Assembly: GCA_034509495.1 (NCBI GenBank)
Contig: CM067506.1
Span: 19,464,853-19,528,852, forward strand
DNA length: 64,000 bases
Direction: 5' to 3'
Origin: Acestrorhynchus altus
Lineage: Eukaryota > Chordata > Actinopteri > Characiformes > Acestrorhynchidae
Part shown: positions 54,130 through 64,000 of the stretch, one piece after another
Layout of the letters: each line of letters begins with the position of its first letter
Numbering within the stretch: the stretch's first letter is position 1
Program-made: the position numbers and the translations under genes
The notes under the pieces: model-generated
What the model was told of the DNA's origin: nothing
What the model saw: only the letters and a program-made list of their open reading frames with translations
Databases searched by the model: none

Positions 54130-57100
54130 ACTCTCACTGTGAGGATATAAGGCCCAAGGCACCATTAACCAAACAACACTTTTAAGACCAAGGAGATGTC
54201 AGGGACAAAGTTGTTGAAAAGTACAAGTCAGTGTTGGGTTATAAAAAAAATTTAAATCTCTGATGATGCACTGGAGCACCATCAATTCCAAAATCATCAA
54301 ATGGAAAGAACATGGTACCACAACATACCTACCAAAAGAAGGCCGCCCACCAAATCTCTTAGACCAGCAAAGGAGGGCATTAATCAAAGAGGCAGCACAG
54401 AGACCAAAGATAACCCTGTTGAGCTGCAGAGTTCCCAAGCAGAGAATGGATTATCTGTCCATACGACCACAATAAGCTGGTCACTCCATCAAGCTGGGCT
54501 TTATGGAAGAGTGGTACCACCATGGAAAACATTATGTCTGGTACAAAACCAACACATCTAATCACCCCAAGAACACCATCTCCACAGTGAAACGTGGTGG
54601 CAGCATCAGGCTATGGGATGTTTCTCAATGGCAGGGACAGGGAAACTGTAGTGATGCAAAGACGTAATACTATCAGGCCTGCTATTCTATTGCTCTTCTT
54701 ATCCAACATCCAGGAACTGGATAACAAAATGGACCTGCCTCAACTTAGTGGGAGATGCAGACCTGCAGTGTCTTTGTCTTGACGGAGATATGGCTTAATT
54801 CCAACATGTTAAATCACATCTTCGTGCTTGACAGGTGGCTGTTCTTCTGCTCGAACAGAGACTGGCATCTCTCCCGTAAAACCAGGGGAAGAGGGTTCTG
54901 CATCTATATAAGCAAAGGTTGGCACACAAACTGTTCTGTGGTGGTCAGACACTGCTCTTTGGCAGTAGAACATCTAACAGTGAAATGCTGTCCTCATTCT
55001 CTGCTGTGTGAAATTACATCCTCAAGTGTTGTATATGGTGACGGGGACCATGTGAATACGCAGGACATTCTCCCAATGTTCCACCAGCATGTAAACATCA
55101 CCACTCGGGGAAGAAACACTTTGGACAAAGTGTTTACAATCAGATGAGGAGCAGTGCCCTGCCCACACTTCAATGCATCTGACCACATCTCCCTCCTGCT
55201 AGCTCCTGCATACTACCCAGTGTCAAAGAGCAGGGACACTGTAACAAAGTCCATCCACATGTGGCCTGAAGGAGCTGTGTGCAGGATCCAGGACTGATTG
55301 GCAGATATTTAGGGAGGCTGCAACAATAGGGAGCAGAGTGGATTTAGATTTGTCCCCATTATCTGTCATGGACTACATCAGGATGTGCACGGAGGAGGTT
55401 AACACTCCTAAGACCATCACCATCCAACCAAACCAGAAACCTTGACAGGATGCAGAGGTGCATTCCCTGCAGGAATCTGCAATGCCACTTTCAAGGATGG
55501 TGATACTGCAGCACTTAGAACAGCCAGAAGGAACCTGTTGTTGGGCATTAAGAGGGCAAAGTCCTCATATGCTCTCAATATTCAGGGTCACTTCAACTCA
55601 ATTGACCCACAGCGCATGTGGAAGGGCATCAAGTGCATCACAGAATACATGAGGAGTAATGCACAATTCCCAAATGACCCAGTGCTCCCCAACACCTCAA
55701 ACACCTATGCTCACTTCAAGGCCTCCAACTCTACCTTCTCCTCCTGACTGCCCCCCTCCCTGGAAGAGCCACCAACAATCATAATAAAAACAGCAGAGTT
55801 GAGGAGTACACTGGGAATCAACCCCTGGAAAGCCCCTGGTCCTGGTGGGATATCAGGTAGAGTTCTGAGAAACTGTAGATTCCAACTTTGTATTCAACAC
55901 CTCACTGTCCCACGCCAGAGTTCCACCATGCCTCAAGACCTCCACAATCATCCCTGTGCCCCACTGCACTCATCCCTGTCACTGTGAAGTGCTGTGAAAG
56001 GTAGGCAATGAGGTACCTGAAGCCAATCATCAATATGACTGAGGACCATTATGTGTACAAACTGAACCTGTCCACAGCCGATGTCATCACTGCTGTAACC
56101 CACCAGACCCTCACTCACCTAGAGAACAAGAACCCTTATGTGAGGCTGCTGTTTTTGGATTTCAGTTCTGCTTATAATACCATCATCCTGCAAAACCTGG
56201 TGTCCAAGCTGGCAGCACTAAGAACCTCCTCATCAGTGTGCAACTGGGTCCTGGATTTCCTGACCTGCAGGAAATGATCAACAGCTACACATCCTCTTCC
56301 ATCATCATGAACACTGGCTCCCCAGAGGCTGGTTTGCTCAGCCTTCATCCAGAAGACCAAGGAAATGATTGATGGAATACCTGTGAGGCATCAGGTACCT
56401 TGGAGTACACCTGAGCAACACTCTGCTACACCTGGCGCATTATGAGGAAAGCCAACCAGCAGTTGTATTTCCTGAGGAAGCTGAAAGGGGCAGGCCTGGG
56501 TACAGACATCCTCAGGTCCTTTTGCACCTGTGTGGTGGAGAGTGTCCTGACCACATGCCTCACTGTCTGGTATGCTGGCTGCACTGTACCAGAGAAGGAA
56601 ATGTTGCAGAGAGTGGTAAAATCTGCACAGAGGACCATCAGGTGCAGCTTACCACCTATCAGTGACATTTACAGCACCAGATGCAAGGAGAGAGCCACCT
56701 GCATCCTCCGTGACCGCACCTACCCTGCACACAGACTTTTCACCCCCTTCTCTCTGGAAGGAGGCTGCACTGCATCCAGGCCAAAATATCTAGCTTGAAA
56801 AACAGTTTCTGCCCGGATACAGTCATACAACTAACTGCTCCACCCCCACACACTGAAACTTCATTATGCACACTGTCACTTTGATGTGTTGCTGCTATTT
56901 GTGCTGCCACCCCAGCATTACCACACCTTACAAGTGTGGTAGTGAGAATGACGATAAAGCTGAGTCTGAGAGTCGAGGGGAAGGTAGGAAGTGGTAAATA
57001 CAGGGATATTCTTTGAGTCGGGGATGGAGGTTCACCTTCCAACAGGACAATGTCCCAAAGCATACTGCTAAAGCAACACTCAAGTGCTTTAAGGGGAAAA

Positions 57101-57478
57101 GTGTACATGTATTGGAATGGTCTAGACCACAGAGCTTAATATAATTGAGAATATGTGGTCAGACTTGAAGATTGCTATTCACCAGTGGAAACCATCTAAC
57201 TTGAAGGAGCTGAGGCAGTTTTTCCTTGAGGAATCGGAAAATCCCAGTGGCAAGATGTGGCAAGCTTATCCAAAGTGACTTGCCGCTGTAAAAGGGGGCT
57301 CTGCTCAGTACTGACTTAAGGGGGGTGAATAGTTATGCACACTGAAGTTTTTATTATTTTTTATTTGTTGATTGCTTCACAATAAAAAAAAATCTTGCAA
57401 ATCCTGAAATGATCCATTTAATTCCAGGTTGTGAGGTAGCAAAATACAGCCAAAAAACTGCTTTCACAAGGCACTGTA
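54130..57478 (+). mobile_element. Tc1-like transposon (family A) split by a LINE insertion
   Basis: The left part (about 54130-54649) encodes KTKEMSGTKLLKSTSQCWVI, then STINSKIIKWKEHGTTTYLP, RRPPTKSLRPAKEGINQRG and, near 54590, TVKRGGSIRLWDVSQWQG-like pieces, in several frames. The right part (about 56964-57478) resumes at the matching point with FTFQQDNVPKHTAKATLKCF, KGKSVHVLEWSR, IENMWSDLKIAIHQWKPSNL, a GATTGCTTCACAATAAAAAA tail and the end TTTCACAAGGCACTGTA. The right terminus looks intact; the left one is not identifiable. Same family as 27961-29047. Confidence 0.85.
54650..56963 (+). mobile_element. LINE (L2/CR1-type) retrotransposon remnant inserted in Tc1
   Basis: Plus-strand pieces of a fish non-LTR retrotransposon. 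The endonuclease part spans about 54700-55200 (LLFLSNIQELDNKMD, FHQHVNITTRGRNTLDKVFT, NASDHISLLLAP). A linker follows at about 55450-55740. The reverse transcriptase part is at about 56000-56280 (LFLDFSSAYNTI and VCNWVLDFLTCRK). The C-terminal part is at about 56440-56760 (QQLYFLRKLKGAGLGTDIL, VESVLTTCLTVWYAGCT, LQRVVKSAQRTIRCSLPPIS). The section with the FADD catalytic motif is missing (gap near 56330-56440). It ends with AATGACGATAAAGCTGAGTC, a tail typical of L2-type elements in fish. Stops and frameshifts make it inactive. Confidence 0.85.
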
Positions 57479-58409
57479 CAATCTACACTAAATGCAGGGG
57501 TTAATTAACATATTCTTGTGCTCTTGCCCACTGGCTGTACTTACTCTGTAATGCTTGTAAAAGGAAACCCATCAAGTATTATTCAGAAATGTTGGTGTGG
57601 CAGAAAAATCATTAATAAATGTGCACAGTGAACAGACTGATGAAAACATGTGACGTGGGTGAACCTGAACCTGCTCATGTTGACTGGCTGAACAAGTACA
57701 GCTGGAGCTGCAGTCCCCACGCCAGTCTTTTGTTATTTCTTTGTCACAAGGTTGAAACTGCTGCTTTGCACATTTATAGCATCAAGACCCAGGGTTGTTT
57801 TAAACATCTTATCATAAGCATTCATTTGAATTTAAGCCATGTTAAAACAATAACCTGTGAATATCTAAATAATTCATGTCACATTTGCTTAGCTAGAAAT
57901 ATAACAAGCTGATTAGTAATTAAACAACACAATGATTTGAAATTGCTGTAACATATAAATCAACATTAATTCACATCTACATTTACAGCTACACTGGAAA
58001 TGGGATTTGCTACCAAATCTTATGACAGCTTTCTCTGCTGCTGTACTGTACAGCCAATGCATTCATCTGATCATCTGCCTGGGAGAGAAAGAGAGATGAC
58101 AATTAACTATGAATGCATGGACAGTTTAAAGCCTGAGGTCAAACAGAAGACTGTTTAATGTCAAATGGTTTATTGGGGTCTGGATAGTTAGGGTAGTGAA
58201 AGTGCATCTTTTGGAAGTTAACATGATTACTGTTTTGTTTTTTTGTTTTTGCTTTACTAGCAGATGATCAACCACAGCTGGCAAAGCTAGTGCATCCCAT
58301 TGTGTTTGAAAAAATTATTTGAATTTAGAAATCAGGCAAGTGATGCAGTTAAAACCCTGCATTCCATTCCACAGGGTGCCTAAGCATTACCCCAGTATAG
58401 TATACCCTA

Positions 58410-58590
58410 CACCAGGGCTAAATGCCTGCCGACATCAGCCCTTACTGATACAACTACTCACTGCTTTCAGATGTTTGATTGACTGAGTGGGCTGTCAGAT
58501 GTTTGATTGACTGAGTGGGCTGTCATGTAGGTTAGAGCTGAATCCTGCAGGAAGGCAGCTCTCCTGAAGCAGGGTTGGTGACTCCTACCT
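58410..58590. repeat. hAT-like dispersed repeat containing a 28-bp tandem duplication
   Basis: Starts near CAGGGCTAAATGCCTGCC and ends near AAGCAGGGTTGGTGACTCC, wording of common fish repeats. Inside, the 28-bp unit AGATGTTTGATTGACTGAGT plus GGGCTGTC occurs twice in a row without change (58469-58496, 58497-58524). Confidence 0.55.
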
Positions 58591-59310
58591 TACACATTAA
58601 TAATCTGACCTTGTGGCTAAGGGAACTTGAGAGGGTTAAATCCTTTCATTCAAAATGTCCTGCAGTGTCATTACATAAGACACAGCATCATGTTAACAGT
58701 AATCTTTGACTTATTTGCCTTCTAAACTTATTAGAAAATGAATGAACTGCCACCATGTACCATATTATATATGTAATATGGGAATAAATGTATCTTATAT
58801 TGTGTTGTATCGCTTGCGATGAGTGCCAGCTGTTTCAACTCCAACTTCACAATGCAGTTTGGAGTTTATGCTTTTGTTCTCCATCGATTGGAATCTCAGT
58901 TAATCTCAATCTCGGGAATTCACGTAGTGTGTTTTTTACAGGGAACTGCATTGTTTCTGTAACAACTGTGAACAGGATTCATTCAGTCCAAAAATTATTA
59001 ATATAAATAAAGCCATTCTTAAATTTTTATTCAAGTATGTACAATTTTCCCACTATCCAGCACTCACAACCAAGCTTTAATTCATCATAAGGACAAGGTT
59101 GAGAGATTCCTAGCTAAAACAGCAGGCTGCTTGAAAAACGTAAGGGGTTATAAATAGCCAATACGATTTGTAGGCACACACACAAAAGTATGCACACATA
59201 AATCGGAGGCTATATCTTCTCATGCACCCTCAAAATACAGAACACTTAACAGTAGGCCTCATGTCTTCAATTTAAACATAATAAGCATTTAATTCCTGAA
59301 ATAATGAAGT

Positions 59311-59583
59311 ATGGGGTGGGCGATATGCTAGCAATATCAATATTCAAAGACATTTTTACAATGTACATTATTAATCACAATATTGTGACATGCAGACAAA
59401 ATGCTTACTAGCAGCAGATTCTTAAAAATTGTATTCTGTCCAGTTATAATGACACTCACTGTAATGAAATCTGCATTTGGTTCTTTAAGCACATAAGATA
59501 TCCAGGACAAACTAAAAAAGAGCATATTGTGAATCAACATAAACTTTAACAAGATGTTGATCAAAAATATTGCCCACCCCTAG
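59311..59583. mobile_element. hAT-like MITE, copy 2 (complete)
   Basis: Begins ATGGGGTGGGCGATATGC and ends AATATTGCCCACCCCTAG, inverse of each other over about 14 bp. 273 bp, no coding capacity. Internal phrase TGACATGCAGACAAAATGC is shared with copy 3 at 60875. Confidence 0.8.
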
Positions 59584-60793
59584 TGCAGTTAAGACAACTC
59601 CAGTTCCACAGTTTTCAATACATAAATGCATGTTAAATATCAGTCAGTGTGTGTCTCCCTGCCTGTGCTTAATCTATTCTTTAATTATTCCCACTTCAAT
59701 AACACATGGACTTTATTCTGTGATATTTAGTCATATGATTAACATGCACATACACACTGAAAGCTCAGAATAGTGGCAAGATACATCAGACTCATACACA
59801 ATGTAGACAGATTAACTGAATCACAAATTTAATTACAAAGACACCAAGCCAAGCATCTTTTGTCAGTAGGATGCGTTATTAAACAGAACCAACACACAGA
59901 GCAACTACAATATTGCACTTTGTCAAGAATGCAGCCCAATGCAAAGAAGATGCATGCAGTTTCAAAAAGCCTAACAAAAACCTGCATGAAATGGACATTG
60001 AATTTTCACTGACATTACAGAGAGAAAGAAAATTAGTCAAACTTGGTTTTCTGAGTCATTTATTTTTAGAAAACCAACGTAAAGAATTATCCACTGTAAT
60101 CATTTACTTACCAATCAGTACAACACACACATCCACCAATATGGACCTGATCAAGGCACTCACTCAAGGCACACCGCTACCTACTCGCAACCTGCTCCAC
60201 ATTTAAACTTTTAGGAGGATATAATTTTCTTTACAGTGCATGTTTATTTAAGGTAACAATTTCTAGCTTCATGTGAATCAATGTAGCTGAAACAAGAACG
60301 GTTTCAACTCTCAATCTCCAAATTTAAAATACAAACCTGACAAATATACTATGAAGCTAATAACAAAGGTAGATGAGTTAAATAGAGCCAGTCCATCAAC
60401 TCACCAAAGTCAGTTTGATAAAACTTTATATAAAAAACAAATGAGTTAAAAAAAAAAACAAAAAAAACCAAACAAACAAAAAACTAAATTTACTACTGTA
60501 ACAGATAAAGGTTGTTGACCAAAACATCACTCTATGAGATCAATCAAGTGCAGTTTTCCTTGGTACTCCATAATCTGCTCTTTCTGACCTGAGAAACCCT
60601 TCATCCACATTCTTCTCACTGATATCAAAAACCATTTAAGGCTTCTTATGTCAAAGTCTCCTCAAAACATCCACTCTTTAAAATAAAAAGTAAATCCTAA
60701 CAGTATTGTGCATTACTCAATGTAAACAGAAACATTCAAAAATAGGTGCAGTTCACAATTTATCAAGGAAATAAATAGAGTTGTACTTGGCTG

Positions 60794-61617
60794 TAGGGGT
60801 GGGCGATATGGGTGATAACTATTACATCACAATATTTAAAGACATTTCACAATACACAATAAAAATCACAATATTCTGACATGCAGGCAAAATGCATCAA
60901 TAGCAGCAGATTCTTAAAAACTGCTACTCAAGTCCTCGTCGTAAATAGTATAGTGAAATACCCCAAAAGTCTTGGGATAGCCGTTTGTAAATTGGTTTTG
61001 AAGTGGCACTACCTCAGAGGATGGCTTGGGAATGCCACACCTGCGTAAGTTGAGTGAGGTTGAACAATGGTTAGAGTGATCATGGCAAGGTGAGAGTTCA
61101 AGTGAGGCACGAAAGTGGGTGCCAGAGAGAAAGGACATTTCATTTCCAAAGTTGCACGGCCATTTAACATTCCTCAGTCCATAGTGTGAAGTGGACTGGG
61201 AATATATCCTAGAAGGTATTACCACCCATAGTGGACAGTACAGTGGGTGATCATGATCATGACCAGCAGTGTATGTCTAGAATTGTGAATGCAAATGGAC
61301 ACGCGAAATCATGTCCAAATTCAATGCAGGGGAACACACATCCCACAGGTCAGTGCAGAGTTTGTTAGCTTCAATGGGACATGACAAGTCATTGGAAAAG
61401 AACTAGTTATGTCCCATGACTTTTGTTAGGCTTCAGTGTATATTCAAAATTTCCTGCAGCTTATCCAATTAAACAGGACCAATTATGCTCTGTATAATTA
61501 AACATTCAGGTGGACAGTGTTTTTAAGCACTGGCGATATCATAAGAAAAATATATTGTGTAGGACAATAACAAATTTATCAAAATACTTAAAGATATTGC
61601 CATATTGACCACCCCTA
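60794..61617. mobile_element. hAT-like MITE, copy 3, interrupted by another insertion
   Basis: Starts TAGGGGTGGGCGATATGGG and ends CATATTGACCACCCCTAC. The outer parts match copies 1 and 2 (GACATGCAGGCAAAATGC; AGCAGCAGATTCTTAAAAA; AAACAGGACCAATTATGC). Between about 60925 and 61450 lies about 520 bp of unrelated sequence, so something has inserted in it. Confidence 0.75.
60925..61450. mobile_element. Unidentified insertion within MITE copy 3
   Basis: About 520 bp absent from the other MITE copies. Possible inner ends: CAAGTCCTCGTCGT at left and CATGACTTTTGTTAGG at right. A 103-aa minus-strand frame (60914-61225) has wording such as GLRNVKWPCNFGNEMSFLSG and HDHSNHCSTSLNL that looks like a decayed element but matches nothing I can name. 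Confidence 0.45.
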
Positions 61618-61877
61618 CTGGGATGTAATTCTTTCAATGTCTGTAATTCCTTGAAAGGAATACCAACTGTAAATTTTTGTGGTGTCAGTGGAATTATTTT
61701 ACATGGGTAGAAAATAAACAAAAGCAAAAAAGCAATAGTAATAGAGACTATGTATATACCTATAAGCACACATCTAAATCACAAAAGTCAAAAGTTATCA
61801 TGCCCTTCTTAGAGACACATGTAGTCCACAGGGGTGACATTTAAAGGCAATTAAAGAATAAACAGAGAAAAAAAAAT

Positions 61878-61878
61878 C

Positions 61879-61909
<31 letters not shown>
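61878..61909. repeat. (AAT)n microsatellite
   Basis: About ten AAT units. Confidence 0.9.
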
Positions 61910-61911
<2 letters not shown>

Positions 61912-61984
61912 GAACCAGCAGCATCACTGGGTCAAAAGTGCCACCCTGAAAATGGATATTGTACAGACAGTTCATTTTTACTTC

Positions 61985-62480
61985 ACGTTCCTTAACTGCT
62001 AGGTCGGTAGACTGTAACTGTGTTCCAAAATCTAGTAGGGCAGGTCCTTGGAAGGACTGTTCTATGAAGACTCCTTTTTAGTAGCTTATTGGTTAAACAA
62101 ATGTAACAGTCTATCAAGGTTATTAGTGACATCACCAGAAAGGTGCAGTGCAAAATTTGTGAGGGAACTCAAATTCAATCATTCAAGTATGTAGAAAACA
62201 AACTGGAGGCTGCATTTTCCAACATTTTCATTTTTCCAACACTTTGCACATGGAAGAAAACTGTGGGTAACCCAAGGATTGTGAATAATACATCAGTTGT
62301 GTCCTCAAATTCACTCCAAAAGTAGGGTACATTTATCGGATGTATACGACATGTCCTTCACTTTGAAACAGCCTTCTATGATGTAGCAGCTGGGAAATGC
62401 ATCCCAACCTGGCTGCAACCTAAGCTTTGGGATGCAGCTTTAATTTTGGCTCACTTTGGTGGTTTTGGGAGTGACTGACA
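61985..62480. repeat. Old dispersed repeat
   Basis: Phrases such as TCCTTGGAAGGACTGTTCTA, CTTTGAAACAGCCTTCTATG, ATGTAGCAGCTGGGAAATGC and GCAACCTAAGCTTTGGGATGC are familiar from dispersed fish repeats. The part at about 62140-62180 is also similar to a segment in TTL intron 3. The superfamily is not clear. Confidence 0.4.
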
Positions 62481-63933
62481 ATGAATTATTGGTACTTACA
62501 CATATGAGACAGTTGTTCGAGTTAGATTTATACACACTGACTTTGGAAAGTAATTGGAGGGTTCAATGAAAGCTGTCAAAAGTAAAGAAAAGGTTTGGGG
62601 CTGGGAGAGAAGACTGCGGAGGCTGCCCCTTCTGGACCCACTGTCTGTACCCTCCATCAGGACGTCCCATGATGACTGACCTTCAATGCGCCAGATTAGT
62701 GTGACTGGCACTCAGGTCCCGACTCTTCCTCAGATGATTATTTCGCTCCTGTCCATGATGAAGAGGTGGAAAGAGAATGAAGAATAATCAAACAGGCAAA
62801 ACTCAATCTGGAAGGTCACTAAGCTAAAGATCCCTAAAGGCCTTCTCCCATGCCACGTTTTTCAGGACAACCATTAATCATTTGAGATATCAAACCTGCT
62901 TTAAAACATTCAACAGACAACACTGAAGGAGCTATATTTTTAGCTAGGTTGAAATGGAAAGAAGGCTTTTACTTCCTCAGGCTGACCACAAATCTCATGT
63001 ATGACGACAGTTCACCAATTTCAGTAATGAAGTGAGGAACAGCACATAAATAAGTCTAGCAAGTGTAGCTTGAGTTATGGCTCAAAACCTCTTTTTCAAA
63101 AGCAAAATTCAGCTGCATGCTTGTACCACAATGTAGCTTGTAAGACAATGTAGTATTGCAATGGCCATTTTTATTTCTTTATATAATATTAAATAAATAT
63201 TAATTTTAATTACAATTATCATTTAGCACAATTATCAATTAAGTTGCAATCAATAACTGTAGCACACATGGACACTGTTGCTCCATTCTGTTCCATTCTA
63301 TAGAAAATTTATCCAAAAAATTATCCACCATCCAAATTTGCAACCAGAGCCCAACTTACGTTCAGAGCCTAAACTGAACATGCTTAATTATTTGGTAGCT
63401 CTGTCTCCTCCCAGACCAAGTGTCTTTTCACCAATAGGACTTGATTGTCTGATAAGTGGAATGTTTCAAGTAAAAGTTCAGTTCATGTATTTTATTATAA
63501 AACAATTTATATTTCCACTAAATTACAGTTCTACAGAACAGCTGTTCACTGCAGAGACAAACCAAACCTACCTGTGAGCTGTTGAGAGAGTGACAGTGAC
63601 AGCACAGTGGTGACAGTGAAAGAATAATAAAGTGTTTTAAATGGTATTTAGGGACCAGAAATTAGTTAGGAGAGACTGCTGGCCAAGACTGAGTACAAGC
63701 ATGTAGAACTAACTGTCTGCCTTACAACTAATTAGATCGCATTAGCCAGTTTACACCAACATGAGGCTTAGCACAAAAATGTTAAATTGATTAAAACATG
63801 AGTAGTAACACCATGTACCCAGCTTGTTGTGTGACGGCTCACAACCAAGTTCTAAATATAATGAACTAGCCAAGGCTGTCAATCTTAATTCTTAAGTGTA
63901 ACCCTTTCTTCTTATGCTTTAAACACATATATA

Positions 63934-63953
63934 GAATAGAATAGAATAGAATA
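63934..63953. repeat. (ATAGA)n pentanucleotide repeat
   Basis: Four ATAGA units close to the right edge of the window. Confidence 0.8.
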
Positions 63954-64000
63954 TATTTCTGGGACAAAATAAAAAATGTGCCAATATTATTATTCTTCAC

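Larger units (their letters stand above)
57479..64000. other. Gene-free downstream region
   Basis: No host gene recognised. It holds two hAT-like MITEs (59311-59583; 60794-61617), a repeat with a 28-bp tandem duplication (58410-58590), an AAT run (61878-61909), an old repeat at about 61985-62480, and an ATAGA run at the right edge (63934-63953). Confidence 0.65.

Overview
This window is vertebrate, almost certainly teleost fish, nuclear DNA. It is AT-rich and carries spliced genes with GT-AG introns, many long dinucleotide microsatellites (mostly CA/TG), and a dense sprinkling of decayed Tc1-like and hAT-like transposons typical of fish. The exact species cannot be read from the sequence; an otophysan-type fish is possible but only a guess.

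Three protein-coding genes are well supported. (1) IKZF1 (Ikaros) lies on the + strand, about 7.0-31.7 kb. It has a CpG-rich non-coding first exon ending near 7291, then seven coding exons from 12819 to 30886, all joined by phase-1 splice junctions. The predicted protein is 536 aa, with zinc fingers 1-4 for DNA binding and C-terminal fingers 5-6 for dimerisation. (2) FIGNL1 (fidgetin-like 1) lies on the - strand at 37071-39035 as one intact 654-aa coding exon with complete AAA+ ATPase motifs and an FxxA RAD51-binding motif. A likely non-coding first exon sits near 40.7 kb. (3) TTL (tubulin--tyrosine ligase) lies on the + strand with seven coding exons from 41272 to 46965, encoding 400 aa with the catalytic ATP-grasp residues intact. 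IKZF1 and FIGNL1 are convergent (tail to tail). FIGNL1 and TTL are divergent and probably share one CpG-rich bidirectional promoter at about 40.7-41.27 kb.

Layout: 1-6.9 kb is gene-free (one palindromic MITE). 7-31.7 kb is IKZF1 with large microsatellite-rich introns, one Tc1 relic in its last intron, and two possible conserved non-coding stretches. 31.7-37 kb is intergenic, with a nearly perfect 146-bp hairpin and a decayed Tc1-like copy. 37-47 kb holds FIGNL1 and TTL, with a whole Tc1 relic inside TTL intron 6. 47-64 kb has no host gene I can recognise. It is a transposon graveyard: a truncated Tc1 copy; a decayed antisense copy of an uncharacterised, widely scattered gene family; a Tc1 element split by an L2/CR1-type LINE; and three copies of a short hAT-like MITE, one of which has itself received an insertion.

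The three genes do not form a pathway. IKZF1 is a lymphoid transcription factor, FIGNL1 acts in RAD51-dependent DNA repair and meiosis, and TTL retyrosinates alpha-tubulin. I did not find a clear new biological system. The most interesting items are the nested transposons, the decayed uncharacterised gene family, the long hairpin, the shared promoter, and the lineage-specific tails in TTL and IKZF1.
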